8,068 nt of DNA from CAYNFT01 sp964396535 (GCA_964396535.1 CAYNFT010000089.1:1-8068), one strand, 5' to 3'; positions 1 to 5,450 are shown, numbered from the stretch's first letter. The notes: generated by a model not told the origin, from the sequence alone. A program made the numbers and translations.

Positions 1-156
1 TGCGTGGTCAACGGCCCCGGCGAAGCTAAAGACGCCGATGTGGGCATCGCCTGCGGCAAAGGCAGAGCCGTCCTCTTCAAAAAAGGCAAAAAAATCAGGA
101 CTATCGAAGAAAAGGATTTTATCACCGCACTGATGGGAGAGGTGGAGAGGTTTTAG
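1..156 (+). CDS. ispG: IspG (GcpE), 4-hydroxy-3-methylbut-2-enyl diphosphate synthase, C-terminal end only
   Basis: This is the 3' end of a gene that begins before the window; 51 codons and a TAG stop (154-156) are present. The peptide opens with CVVNGPGE, the IspG signature holding the third cysteine ligand of the [4Fe-4S] cluster and the glutamate that completes the site (C305 and E312 in the E. coli enzyme). It continues ADVGIACGKGRAVLFKKGK, typical of the family's tail. IspG is a cytosolic enzyme of the MEP isoprenoid pathway that reductively opens MEcPP to HMBPP. The fragment is clearly more GC-rich than the gene after it (39 of the first 60 bases are G or C). The other two cysteines and the TIM-barrel domain lie outside the window. 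The family call is secure from the motif; completeness cannot be judged. Confidence 0.95.
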   Translation, partial: CVVNGPGEAKDADVGIACGKGRAVLFKKGKKIRTIEEKDFITALMGEVERF

Positions 157-158
157 CT

Positions 159-797
159 ATGGGAGAAGAAAAAATGGAAGAAAGCAGTATAAAACTAATT
201 ATTGAGCAACTCGTGGACTACTTGGCACCTGAATTAACTCCATATGAAACCTCTATGTACCTCTATTTATTAGTTAATTCTTTTTTGAAAAACGGAATTA
301 ACGAAATACGGGTTGGCAAGAGGACTATCGCGGCAGGATATGGAAAGGGATCCAGAGGGGTGACCACAAATTATGCTCATGTGTCTGAGGTTTTGCAAAG
401 GCTCGAACAAAAGGGGTGTATCAAAGTTGGTAATACGGACAGGCTTGGAACTCTCTATGCAGTCATTCTACCAAAGGATATACCGTTAGTAGCTGAGAAA
501 ATAGCTAGTAACGTACCGATAACCGAAGAGGAAAATTACTTTACTAACCCTGATAGACGACGTGAGGTGTTTGAGAGAGATAAATGGATTTGTCAGTATT
601 GTGGAGAAAAAGTTAACGAACTGAACGCCACATTGGATCATTTTATCCCAAAAAGTAAAAGCGGTGGAGATAGCAAAGATAATTTAAAGACTTGCTGCCT
701 AGTATGTAATGGGATTAAGTCTGGGAAAACTTATGAAGAAGCAGCACCGCTACTATTGAAAAGCATACAAGAGCGTAGAGCTAGGTCTATCAAATAA
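159..797 (+). CDS. Winged-helix / HNH endonuclease domain protein
   Basis: 212 aa. Residues about 24-105 look like a winged helix-turn-helix: LTPYETSMYLYLL, then VSEVLQRLEQKGCIKV followed by a short beta wing. Residues about 133-192 form an HNH nuclease domain: CQYC (145/148), LDHFIPKSKSGGD with the probable catalytic H161, N175, and CLVCN (180/183, N184). The four cysteines would bind a structural zinc. The likely activity is metal-dependent DNA cleavage or nicking, with the N-terminus giving DNA binding; the target is unknown. The gene starts 2 nt after the ispG stop, with GGAGAGG (144-150) 8 nt before ATG 159. A second ATG at 174 (Met6) also has GGAG 8 nt upstream, so the start is ambiguous by 5 codons. 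It is visibly AT-rich compared with ispG (22 G+C in bases 181-240), which suggests acquisition. It is followed at once by a terminator. I do not recognise a named family for the full-length protein. Confidence 0.85.
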   Translation: MGEEKMEESSIKLIIEQLVDYLAPELTPYETSMYLYLLVNSFLKNGINEIRVGKRTIAAGYGKGSRGVTTNYAHVSEVLQRLEQKGCIKVGNTDRLGTLYAVILPKDIPLVAEKIASNVPITEEENYFTNPDRRREVFERDKWICQYCGEKVNELNATLDHFIPKSKSGGDSKDNLKTCCLVCNGIKSGKTYEEAAPLLLKSIQERRARSIK

Positions 798-806
798 AGG
801 AGAGTC

Positions 807-831
807 AAAGAGGGGCTTCGCCCCTCTTTTT
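807..831 (+). terminator. Rho-independent terminator after the HNH gene
   Basis: AGAGGGGC (809-816), loop TTC, and GCCCCTCT (820-827) form a perfect 8-bp GC-rich stem, extendable by two A-T pairs. It runs directly into TTTTT (827-831). It begins 10 nt past the HNH stop codon and ends the ispG-HNH transcript. The opposite strand has only a short U run (TTT), so rightward termination is favoured. Confidence 0.9.
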
Positions 832-839
832 ACAAACTT

Positions 840-874
840 CCCCCTTTCCCTCAGCAAGGGGAAGGGGGATTAAG
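840..874. repeat. Hairpin repeat copy R1 (C-rich/G-rich palindrome plus ATTAAG tail)
   Basis: CCCCCTTTCCCT (840-851) and AAGGGGAAGGGGG (856-868) form a nearly perfect stem with one internal mismatch, followed by ATTAAG (869-874) and a G-rich run. The same layout occurs at 4418-4444 and 5396-5429. It lies in the convergent gap between the HNH gene and the PHP gene, a usual place for REP-like elements. There is no T-run, so it is not a standard terminator. Confidence 0.6.
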
Positions 875-902
875 GGGGATGGGGTTAATATAAATTATCT
901 TT

Positions 903-981
903 GAGATTGTTTCGTCGCTACGCTCCTCACAATGACAAGTGGGGTTGAGATTGCTTCGGCGTAAAGCGCCTCGCAATGACA
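903..981. repeat. Two tandem units of a 35-nt palindromic (REP-like) repeat
   Basis: Unit 1 (903-937) and unit 2 (947-981) both begin GAGATTG and end CAATGACA, with a 44-nt period. Each can fold through outer arms ATTGT/ACAAT (unit 1) or ATTGC/GCAAT (unit 2). In unit 2 the inner arms GGCG/CGCC also pair; in unit 1 they differ (GTCG/CTCC). Translated on the minus strand, unit 1 gives the peptide CHCEERSDE, a conceptual translation I recall from many environmental bacterial genomes that marks this repeat class and not a protein. The element sits between convergent genes. Confidence 0.7.
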
Positions 982-1016
982 GGCAAGAAAAAGGGATGGG
1001 GTAGATAAGAGGCATC

Positions 1017-1649
1017 TCAATGGCTTTTCCGCAGGTCAACCGCTCTGAACCTGCCAGCCTTGAGCTCGGTGATTAGCTCTTCTACATTGCTAACCTTTCT
1101 TTCAAAAAAGGTAGCACAGGAGGGTATATCTGAGAGTGAGTGGGCGTCGCTACCACCGGTACCTCTCAGATTTAACCTTTGGCATAGCTCTTGAGAAAAT
1201 TTGTTTTGCATCTCTGAGGCTCTCCCATTAAGAACCTCAATCAGGTCTATAATATTAAAAGGCTTTTTCTGGTAGCACCGCTCAACAGCAGCATCAATAT
1301 CTTCGCCAGCGTGATACTGCCTCCGATAAGGGTGAGCCAGTATCATGACTCCTCCCACCCTATCCACACTGTGTTTGAGCTGTTCAGTACGCCAGATACC
1401 GAAGATATATTCTTCGACCCCAAATACTAAGAAGTGCCCATCCTCAGTGTTTATTTCCACCCCTGGCAAGATTAAGAAATCGTGCTCCTGACTTAACTTG
1501 GCTAAGACATCCTTATTCCAGAACTGATCGTGCTCGGTAAGGCAGATAGCATCAAGTCCGGCTTGCTTTGCCTGCTGAACAAGTTCGGGAAGCTCAAGAT
1601 TGCTGTCGTCAGACCAGGGTAAGGTATGAGTATGAAGGTCAATAATCAA
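1017..1649 (-). CDS. PHP-domain metal-dependent phosphoesterase
   Basis: 210 aa, a stand-alone PHP domain. Metal-binding motifs appear in order: HTH (H6, H8), EHD (39-41), GVEI (E65), AHPYR (H106), IEVLNG (E138) and GGSDAH (D168, H170). PHP proteins are cytosolic hydrolases of phosphate esters, often of nucleotides or DNA ends; the substrate here cannot be read from the sequence. The start is a TTG (1649-1647) that overlaps the proS stop TGA in the string TTGA. It is supported by AGAGGAG (1660-1666 on the complement) 10 nt upstream and by MIIDLHTHT, the usual N-terminus of the family. The 4-nt overlap implies translational coupling to proS and makes this the last gene of the leftward operon. 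Its stop faces the repeat-rich convergent gap. Confidence 0.88.
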   Translation of the reverse strand: MIIDLHTHTLPWSDDSNLELPELVQQAKQAGLDAICLTEHDQFWNKDVLAKLSQEHDFLILPGVEINTEDGHFLVFGVEEYIFGIWRTEQLKHSVDRVGGVMILAHPYRRQYHAGEDIDAAVERCYQKKPFNIIDLIEVLNGRASEMQNKFSQELCQRLNLRGTGGSDAHSLSDIPSCATFFERKVSNVEELITELKAGRFRAVDLRKSH

Positions 1650-3355
1650 ATAATTTGGTCTCCTCTAGCAATAAGCTCTCTAACTTTGGTAATTGCTTCC
1701 TCCGTTGGCAGGAGTTGAGCTTCTTTCTCCTGGCGCTGCTTTAGCTCCACACAGTTTTTCTCCAGTGTGCGAGGACTGACGGTAATCCGAAGAGGTATGC
1801 CGAGAAGGTCAGTATCGTTGAACTTTACGCCGGGGGATTCGTTGCGGTCGTCAAAGAGCACCTCTAAACCCTGTGCTGTAAGGTCGACATACAGGTTTTC
1901 GGCAACTTCCGCAACCCTGGAACCCTCACGGTACAGGGGGCAAAGATAGACGTGGTAAGGGGCGATAGCTAGCGGCCAGATAATGCCCTTATCATCGTGG
2001 TTCTGCTCTATGGTGGCAGCCATTAGTCTGCTCGGTCCGATTCCGTAACATCCCATAATAATCGGGCGGGACTGACCGTTCTGGTCGATAAAATTGGCTT
2101 CCAGTTTCTCGCTGTAGAAGGTGCCGAGCTTGAAGATATGTCCTAACTCGATACTGTGACTGGACGATAGTTTTTCCCCGCACTTCGAGCATACGTCCCC
2201 GGCACGGGCTCTGGCGATATCGCTAAAAATATCAGCCTTGAAGTCCCTCGGGTAGTTGACATTCCTGATATGGGTCTCGGGCTTGTTGGCGCCGGCAACA
2301 AAGTTCGTCCCCGATTCTACGGAGTCGTCAGCGATAACCTTTATACCCTTGATGCCCACCGGTGAGGCGGCGCCGGGAACAATTCCTGCCTCTGTAACCT
2401 CGGCTTCGGTAGCCATACGGAGGTCCGTGCACTTCAATGCGTTTTTCACTTTTATTTCGTTCACCTCAAGGTCGCCCCGGATAACAACGAAGACCAGCTT
2501 GCCGTCGGCAATATAGAATACTGCCTTTATAGTGCGGTTATGGGGGATTTTCAGGAAACCGGACACTTCTTCGATGGTATACATTCCTGGAGTGGCAACC
2601 TCTTCCACCGGCAGTGGTTCACCGCCTTCTACCTTTCCCTTAACACTTTCGGCCTTTTCAGCATTGGCAGCATAGCCGCAGGAGCAGTGGATAATCTCAT
2701 CTTCGCCGGAGTCGGTGATTAGCATGAATTCGTGCGACTCCTTACCCCCGATGGCACCGCTGTCAGCCTCGACCATTACCGTGGGCAGGCCGCAGCGCTG
2801 GCATATATTACGGTATGCCTGAAGCATCTTGTTGTAGCTCCTATCCAGTCCCTCTTCATCTGCATCGAAGCTATAGAGGTCTTTCATAATGAACTCACGA
2901 GCCCTGATGAGTCCGGCTCTGGGGCGGGGCTCGTCACGGAACTTGGTCTGGATTTGGTATAGCAGCAGCGGCAGGTCACGGTAGCTCTGAACATTGTACT
3001 TCACCAGTTCGGTTATGACCTCTTCGTGGGTAGGTCCCAGGGCTAGCCTTCTCTCCCGCCGGTCATAGAGTTTAAACAGTATCTCGCCAAGAGCCGCATC
3101 CCGTCCTGTTTCCTCCCATAGTTCGAGGGGCTGGAGCACCGGCATCAGTAGCTCCTGTCCTCCGGCTTTATTCATCTCATCGCGGATTATATTCTCAATC
3201 TTTTTAAGCACCCTCCAGGCTAAGGGCAGATAGGAATAGACCCCGGCGGCTACCTGACGTATCATTCCCGTCCTCAGCAGTAGCTGGTGGCTGATAGTGT
3301 CAGCCTCGGCTGGTATCTCTCTCTGGGTCTTACCGAATAGCTTTGATATACGCAC
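1646..3355 (-). CDS. proS: Prolyl-tRNA synthetase (bacterial type, with editing insertion)
   Basis: 569 aa, the usual length of bacterial-type ProRS. It charges tRNA-Pro with proline in the cytosol. The N-terminus RISKLFGKTQREIPAEA is characteristic. The class II core shows PTHEE (108-112), motif 2 RDEPRPRAGLIRAREF (140-155) and motif 3 GCYGIGPSRL (435-444). Between motifs 2 and 3, roughly 245-385, lies the INS (YbaK-like) domain that hydrolyses mischarged Ala-tRNA-Pro, with the conserved lysine in RTIKAVF (K277). Cysteine pairs CSC (224/226) and CSKC (389/392) flank the insertion. The anticodon-binding domain covers about 465-569. The start is GTG (3355-3353), with AAGGAG (3360-3365) only 4 nt upstream and lying immediately after the stop of the preceding TM2 gene, 10 nt away. 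The stop overlaps the PHP start. No T-box leader is present, so control probably comes from the promoter of the TM2 genes. Confidence 0.97.
   Translation of the reverse strand: MRISKLFGKTQREIPAEADTISHQLLLRTGMIRQVAAGVYSYLPLAWRVLKKIENIIRDEMNKAGGQELLMPVLQPLELWEETGRDAALGEILFKLYDRRERRLALGPTHEEVITELVKYNVQSYRDLPLLLYQIQTKFRDEPRPRAGLIRAREFIMKDLYSFDADEEGLDRSYNKMLQAYRNICQRCGLPTVMVEADSGAIGGKESHEFMLITDSGEDEIIHCSCGYAANAEKAESVKGKVEGGEPLPVEEVATPGMYTIEEVSGFLKIPHNRTIKAVFYIADGKLVFVVIRGDLEVNEIKVKNALKCTDLRMATEAEVTEAGIVPGAASPVGIKGIKVIADDSVESGTNFVAGANKPETHIRNVNYPRDFKADIFSDIARARAGDVCSKCGEKLSSSHSIELGHIFKLGTFYSEKLEANFIDQNGQSRPIIMGCYGIGPSRLMAATIEQNHDDKGIIWPLAIAPYHVYLCPLYREGSRVAEVAENLYVDLTAQGLEVLFDDRNESPGVKFNDTDLLGIPLRITVSPRTLEKNCVELKQRQEKEAQLLPTEEAITKVRELIARGDQII
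1660..1666 (-). promoter_or_regulatory. Shine-Dalgarno site fixing the TTG start of the PHP gene
   Basis: AGAGGAG on the minus strand, 10 nt before TTG 1649 and inside the last codons of proS. It is the reason for accepting a non-ATG start; no ATG lies nearby and the family's usual N-terminus begins exactly here. Confidence 0.7.
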
Positions 3356-3363
3356 TTTTCTCC

Positions 3364-3869
3364 TTTTACCAATTCTTGATTGTTTTTCCCTCCTTATCCT
3401 TCATAGTGCCAGCAACGGCCATTATAAAGTCAATGAGCGCCCAGATTCCTAGCCCGCCGAAGGTAAAAAGCATCGCAATTCCCGTTCCAATCTTCCCTAG
3501 GTAGAATCGGTGGACGCCGAACTCTCCAAGGAAGAAGGCAAGCAAAGTAGTGGTAAGCCTTGATTTTGCCGAAATATCCACTGACTCTGCTTTTGCCAAC
3601 CTTGCCCCGCATTTAAGACATATTTCAGCTAGAGCATTCGTTTCAGCGCCACATGCCTGACAAAAGCTACTGCCCACTAAAGGCTTGGCTCCACAACCAA
3701 TGCAAATTTCTGGAGTTCCTATCAGTTCTTTTCCACAGTTTCTGCAAAACATTGCTACCTCCTTTATTAGAAGTGTTGCAGGGTGTCTCTTAAGTCTAAT
3801 TGGCTTATGTTCCTAGTTTTACCAATTCTTGATTGTTTTTCCCTCCTTATCCTTCATAGTGCCAGCAAC
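3364..3869 (-). repeat. Duplicated TM2-gene 3' ends (53-bp perfect direct repeat)
   Basis: Bases 3364-3416 and 3817-3869 are identical over 53 bp, covering the stop codon and the last 16 codons of both TM2 genes plus one and a half bases of flank on either side; similarity continues with scattered mismatches. The gene starts are also close, but with more silent differences. The span given runs from the first base of one copy to the last base of the other. Confidence 0.85.
3366..3752 (-). CDS. Zinc-ribbon plus TM2-domain membrane protein, copy 1 (proS-proximal)
   Basis: 128 aa. The N-terminal half has four CxxC knuckles at 3/6, 17/20, 31/34 and 45/48, spaced exactly every 14 residues, which should form two zinc ribbons. 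A TM2 domain follows (about 66-115): a first hydrophobic helix, the hallmark FGVHRFYLGKIG turn (78-89), and a second helix GGLGIWALIDFIMAV. A basic tail follows. The protein should sit in the cytoplasmic membrane, zinc module probably cytosolic; function is unknown for the family. ATG 3752 is preceded by a full AAGGAGGT (3757-3764). The gene is a tandem paralogue of 3819-4256 and lies 10 nt upstream of proS, so it is probably co-transcribed with it. Compared with copy 2 it lacks 17 residues in the membrane region and has the compact, classical TM2 form. Confidence 0.85.
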   Translation of the reverse strand: MFCRNCGKELIGTPEICIGCGAKPLVGSSFCQACGAETNALAEICLKCGARLAKAESVDISAKSRLTTTLLAFFLGEFGVHRFYLGKIGTGIAMLFTFGGLGIWALIDFIMAVAGTMKDKEGKTIKNW

Positions 3870-4256
3870 AGCCATTATAAAGTCAATAAGAGCCCAGAGG
3901 CCTACCGCGATAAGGAATATAAATCCGATTCCCCAGAACCATACAGTTATAAAGTACAAAAGACCCAAGATGAGCATGGCAATTGCCGTTCCAGTCTTGC
4001 CTAGATAGAAGCGGTGTGCACCAAATATTCCGAGAAACCATACTAACAGAGTAGTGGCAAGTCTTGATTTTGTTGAAATATCGACTGACGTTGCTTTCGA
4101 TAGCTTTACACCACATTTGACGCATATTTCGGCTAAGGCGTTTGTTTCGCTACCACATGCATGACAAAAGCTACTTCCGGATAATGGCTTAGCTCCACAA
4201 CCCATACAAATTTCTGGTGTTCCTATAAGTTCTTTTCCACAATTCCGGCAAAACAT
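3819..4256 (-). CDS. Zinc-ribbon plus TM2-domain membrane protein, copy 2 (promoter-proximal)
   Basis: 145 aa, the first gene of the leftward cluster. The zinc module is the same as in copy 1 (CxxC at 3/6, 17/20, 31/34, 45/48) and largely identical in sequence; the C-terminal tail from ALIDFIMAVAG to KTIKNW is identical. The TM2 part reads FGAHRFYLGKTG (78-89), then a longer hydrophobic stretch LLYFITVWFWGIGFIFLIAVG, so there may be three membrane segments where copy 1 has two. The difference is a 51-nt in-frame indel. ATG 4256 has a strong AAGGAGGT (4261-4268). It is separated from copy 1 by 66 nt with no terminator, which favours one transcript running through both copies into proS. The role is not known; a membrane-linked zinc-ribbon protein is as far as the sequence goes. 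Confidence 0.85.
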   Translation of the reverse strand: MFCRNCGKELIGTPEICMGCGAKPLSGSSFCHACGSETNALAEICVKCGVKLSKATSVDISTKSRLATTLLVWFLGIFGAHRFYLGKTGTAIAMLILGLLYFITVWFWGIGFIFLIAVGLWALIDFIMAVAGTMKDKEGKTIKNW

Positions 4257-4314
4257 TGTTACCTCCTTGCGTTATTTTCGAATAAACAAATCTGTATTTC
4301 CCCCCTTTTGGCAC

Positions 4315-4344
4315 AGTCTAAAATTACATGCAAACTATAGCCAA
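4315..4344 (-). promoter_or_regulatory. Possible promoter for the TM2-proS-PHP cluster
   Basis: On the minus strand, TTGGCT (4339-4344) and TAGACT (4315-4320) are separated by 18 nt. Each matches the sigma70 consensus at 4 of 6 positions. It lies about 60 nt before the start of TM2 copy 2, on the correct strand. The match is modest and such pairs arise by chance in AT-rich DNA. Confidence 0.3.
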
Positions 4345-4417
4345 GAGAACAAACCTAAAGTATTAAACCATACTTAGTCGATATGTACTAGTATTTTCAG
4401 GTTTATCTACCTCACAC

Positions 4418-4444
4418 CCTCTTCTCCGAAGAAGAGGATTAGGG
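4418..4444. repeat. Hairpin repeat copy R2 (plus ATTAGGG tail)
   Basis: CCTCTTCT (4418-4425), loop CCGA, and AGAAGAGG (4430-4437) form a perfect 8-bp stem, followed by ATTAGGG (4438-4444). The arms differ in sequence from R1 and R3 but keep the C-rich left arm, G-rich right arm and adjoining ATTA(A)G tail. Confidence 0.55.
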
Positions 4445-4499
4445 TTTTGTAAGGAAGGTTTCGCATTTTTTAACTCGCTCCTTTTAGTATCTCTCTCCT

Positions 4500-4676
4500 T
4501 CAATTGTTTTGTGCGAGGAGGAAGACTTTGTCATTCTCTCCGGGACAGTTTGTATGTTGACATTCGATAGTATAATGCACCTTGGCTTCCGAGTCACCCG
4601 TTTCAATTCTTTTTGAGACCGCTGTGAAAGTACGGGGGCTTGTTTCGCATATGTAATAAAGATATACTGTAGTCAT
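4500..4676 (-). CDS. Possible 58-aa protein, unproven
   Basis: An open frame runs from ATG 4676 to TGA 4502-4500. The peptide begins MTTVYLYYICETSPRTF and ends NDKVFLLAQNN, with three cysteines (C10, C39, C44; the last two within ECQHTNCPG). Its amino-acid composition looks protein-like, and it occupies DNA otherwise empty of genes. Against it: no Shine-Dalgarno precedes the ATG, it shares the palindrome CATG with the start of the oppositely oriented GIY-YIG gene, it overlaps that gene's promoter, and the frame stays open further upstream into the GIY-YIG gene as a plain shadow. I recognise no homologue. Confidence 0.2.
   Translation of the reverse strand: MTTVYLYYICETSPRTFTAVSKRIETGDSEAKVHYTIECQHTNCPGENDKVFLLAQNN
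4640..4668 (+). promoter_or_regulatory. Sigma70-type promoter of the GIY-YIG gene, placed for a leaderless mRNA
   Basis: TTGTTT (4640-4645) and TATACT (4663-4668) are separated by the optimal 17 nt. The -10 box matches consensus at 5 of 6 positions. The start codon ATG is at 4675-4677, 7 nt past the -10 box, which is where transcription would begin. Confidence 0.65.
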
Positions 4677-5238
4677 GCTAGGGCGAAAAAGTAAGAACAT
4701 CTGCGAATATTGGGAATGTAATAAGGAAAGCTCTGGCGGTGATTTCCTTTGTACTGCACACCACGAAAAGTGGCTTGACGGTCTTATCGACCGATGCCCG
4801 AAGTGCGGCCGATTCAAGGATGTTATATATGACATGTGCTTGGACTGTTATGTCGGACGTCGAGTTAAGCGACAAAAGCCGGCTAAGGTAATTCCCAAAC
4901 GGAAGCAATACCCCAGGATAGAATACTCTGAGACAGGGACAGGTGGCTACCCGGGCCATGATAGGTACTTCATCTATGTTATTGAGCTTGATGACGGGGT
5001 TCTCTATGTCGGCCACACGATGGATATCCATAGTCGACTCTCTGAACTTAGAAAGAAAAAGAAGTCCTCTACCGTTGAGCACAATCCCAGGTTGCAATAC
5101 CTGGAAGCTGTGGCTAGTGCGGAGGACGCAGAAGCGCGCGAATCTGAGTTGAAGAGGCTGGTGCAATCAGACCCAAGCCAGTTGCGTGCGATGGCTTCAG
5201 ACTTTCAACGTCACATGCGTGAGTTGGGGCTTGAGTAG
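4675..5238 (+). CDS. Zinc-finger / GIY-YIG nuclease-domain protein
   Basis: 187 aa. The N-terminal 60 residues carry two likely zinc sites: C10/C15 with C26/H29 or H30, and CPKC (41/44) with CLDC (55/58). A basic linker follows (62-78, rich in K and R), suited to nucleic-acid contact. The GIY-YIG domain spans about 97-165: YFIYVIELDDGVLYVGHT supplies Y101 and Y111, then R121 in SRLSELR and E156 in EARESELKRL. These match the four catalytic positions of the family with spacing like that of I-TevI (Tyr, +10 Tyr, +10 Arg, then a distal Glu), so activity is plausible. The start at ATG 4675 is forced: in-frame stops TAA TAA lie at 4654-4659. There is no Shine-Dalgarno, and a good promoter ends 6 nt before the ATG, so the mRNA is probably leaderless. 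It has no co-directional partner. It could act in DNA repair, restriction or as a relic homing enzyme; the sequence does not decide. Confidence 0.85.
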   Translation: MLGRKSKNICEYWECNKESSGGDFLCTAHHEKWLDGLIDRCPKCGRFKDVIYDMCLDCYVGRRVKRQKPAKVIPKRKQYPRIEYSETGTGGYPGHDRYFIYVIELDDGVLYVGHTMDIHSRLSELRKKKKSSTVEHNPRLQYLEAVASAEDAEARESELKRLVQSDPSQLRAMASDFQRHMRELGLE

Positions 5239-5395
5239 AATTCGTAAATCACAGGTTTGGTGTTATATAGCTGCAGTTCCTTGCCGTATTTCCCATCTAT
5301 TATTTCTCTAATCCCCCCCGCAACTTTTTTGTAACCCTATCCCCTCTTAAACGCCCTTGTTTCTGTTCCGAGCTTCGCCCCCTTTAAAATAATTT

Positions 5396-5429
5396 TTCCT
5401 CTCCCCTTCCAAAGGGGAGAGGAATTAAG
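5396..5429. repeat. Hairpin repeat copy R3 (plus ATTAAG tail)
   Basis: TTCCTCTCCCCTT (5396-5408), loop CCA, and AAGGGGAGAGGAA (5412-5424) form a perfect 13-bp stem, with ATTAAG at 5424-5429 as in R1. It lies between the convergent GIY-YIG and pheT genes. A-T rich sequence flanks it on the pheT-downstream side, but without a clean U-tract, so any terminator function is weak or indirect. The rest of the 212-nt gap shows no recognised feature. Confidence 0.65.
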
Positions 5430-5450
5430 AACGAGGGGTTCCAAATAATC

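Larger units (their letters stand above)
4257..4674. other. 418-nt intergenic region between divergent genes
   Basis: From left to right it holds the leader and possible promoter of TM2 copy 2 (to about 4344), an AT-rich stretch with no recognised signal (4345-4410), hairpin repeat R2 (4418-4444), a purine/pyrimidine-rich stretch (4450-4500), a possible small minus-strand ORF (4500-4676) and the promoter of the GIY-YIG gene (4640-4668). No RNA gene or mobile element is visible. Confidence 0.6.

Noticed and set aside
903..981. Possible mini-CRISPR (two repeats with a 44-nt period)
   Set aside because: Only two units, a 9-nt gap instead of a spacer, imperfect identity, and no cas gene nearby.
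851..1039. 62-aa minus-strand frame containing SLRGALRRS and CHCEERSDE
   Set aside because: It is a conceptual translation of the palindromic repeats R1 and 903-981; such peptides are a known annotation artefact and no Shine-Dalgarno is present.
3356..3365. T-box or other riboswitch in front of proS
   Set aside because: Only 10 nt separate the upstream stop codon from the proS start, leaving room for nothing but the ribosome site.
3430..4125. Alternative frames overlapping the TM2 genes (60 and 80 aa, minus strand; 73 aa, plus strand)
   Set aside because: The TM2 frames have strong Shine-Dalgarno sites, conserved CxxC and TM2 motifs, and paralogous support; the alternatives have none.
4450..4500. 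19-codon minus-strand frame beginning MRNLPYKT after an AAAAGGAG
   Set aside because: It begins at ATG about 4458 and runs into hairpin repeat R2; too short and composed largely of repeat sequence.
4678..5166. 162-aa minus-strand frame inside the GIY-YIG gene
   Set aside because: The plus-strand frame shows zinc and GIY-YIG catalytic motifs; the opposite frame has no recognisable motif or ribosome site.
5396..5424. Intrinsic terminator for pheT or the GIY-YIG gene
   Set aside because: The 13-bp stem is strong, but neither strand has a proper uninterrupted U-tract right after it, and the same architecture recurs elsewhere as a repeat.
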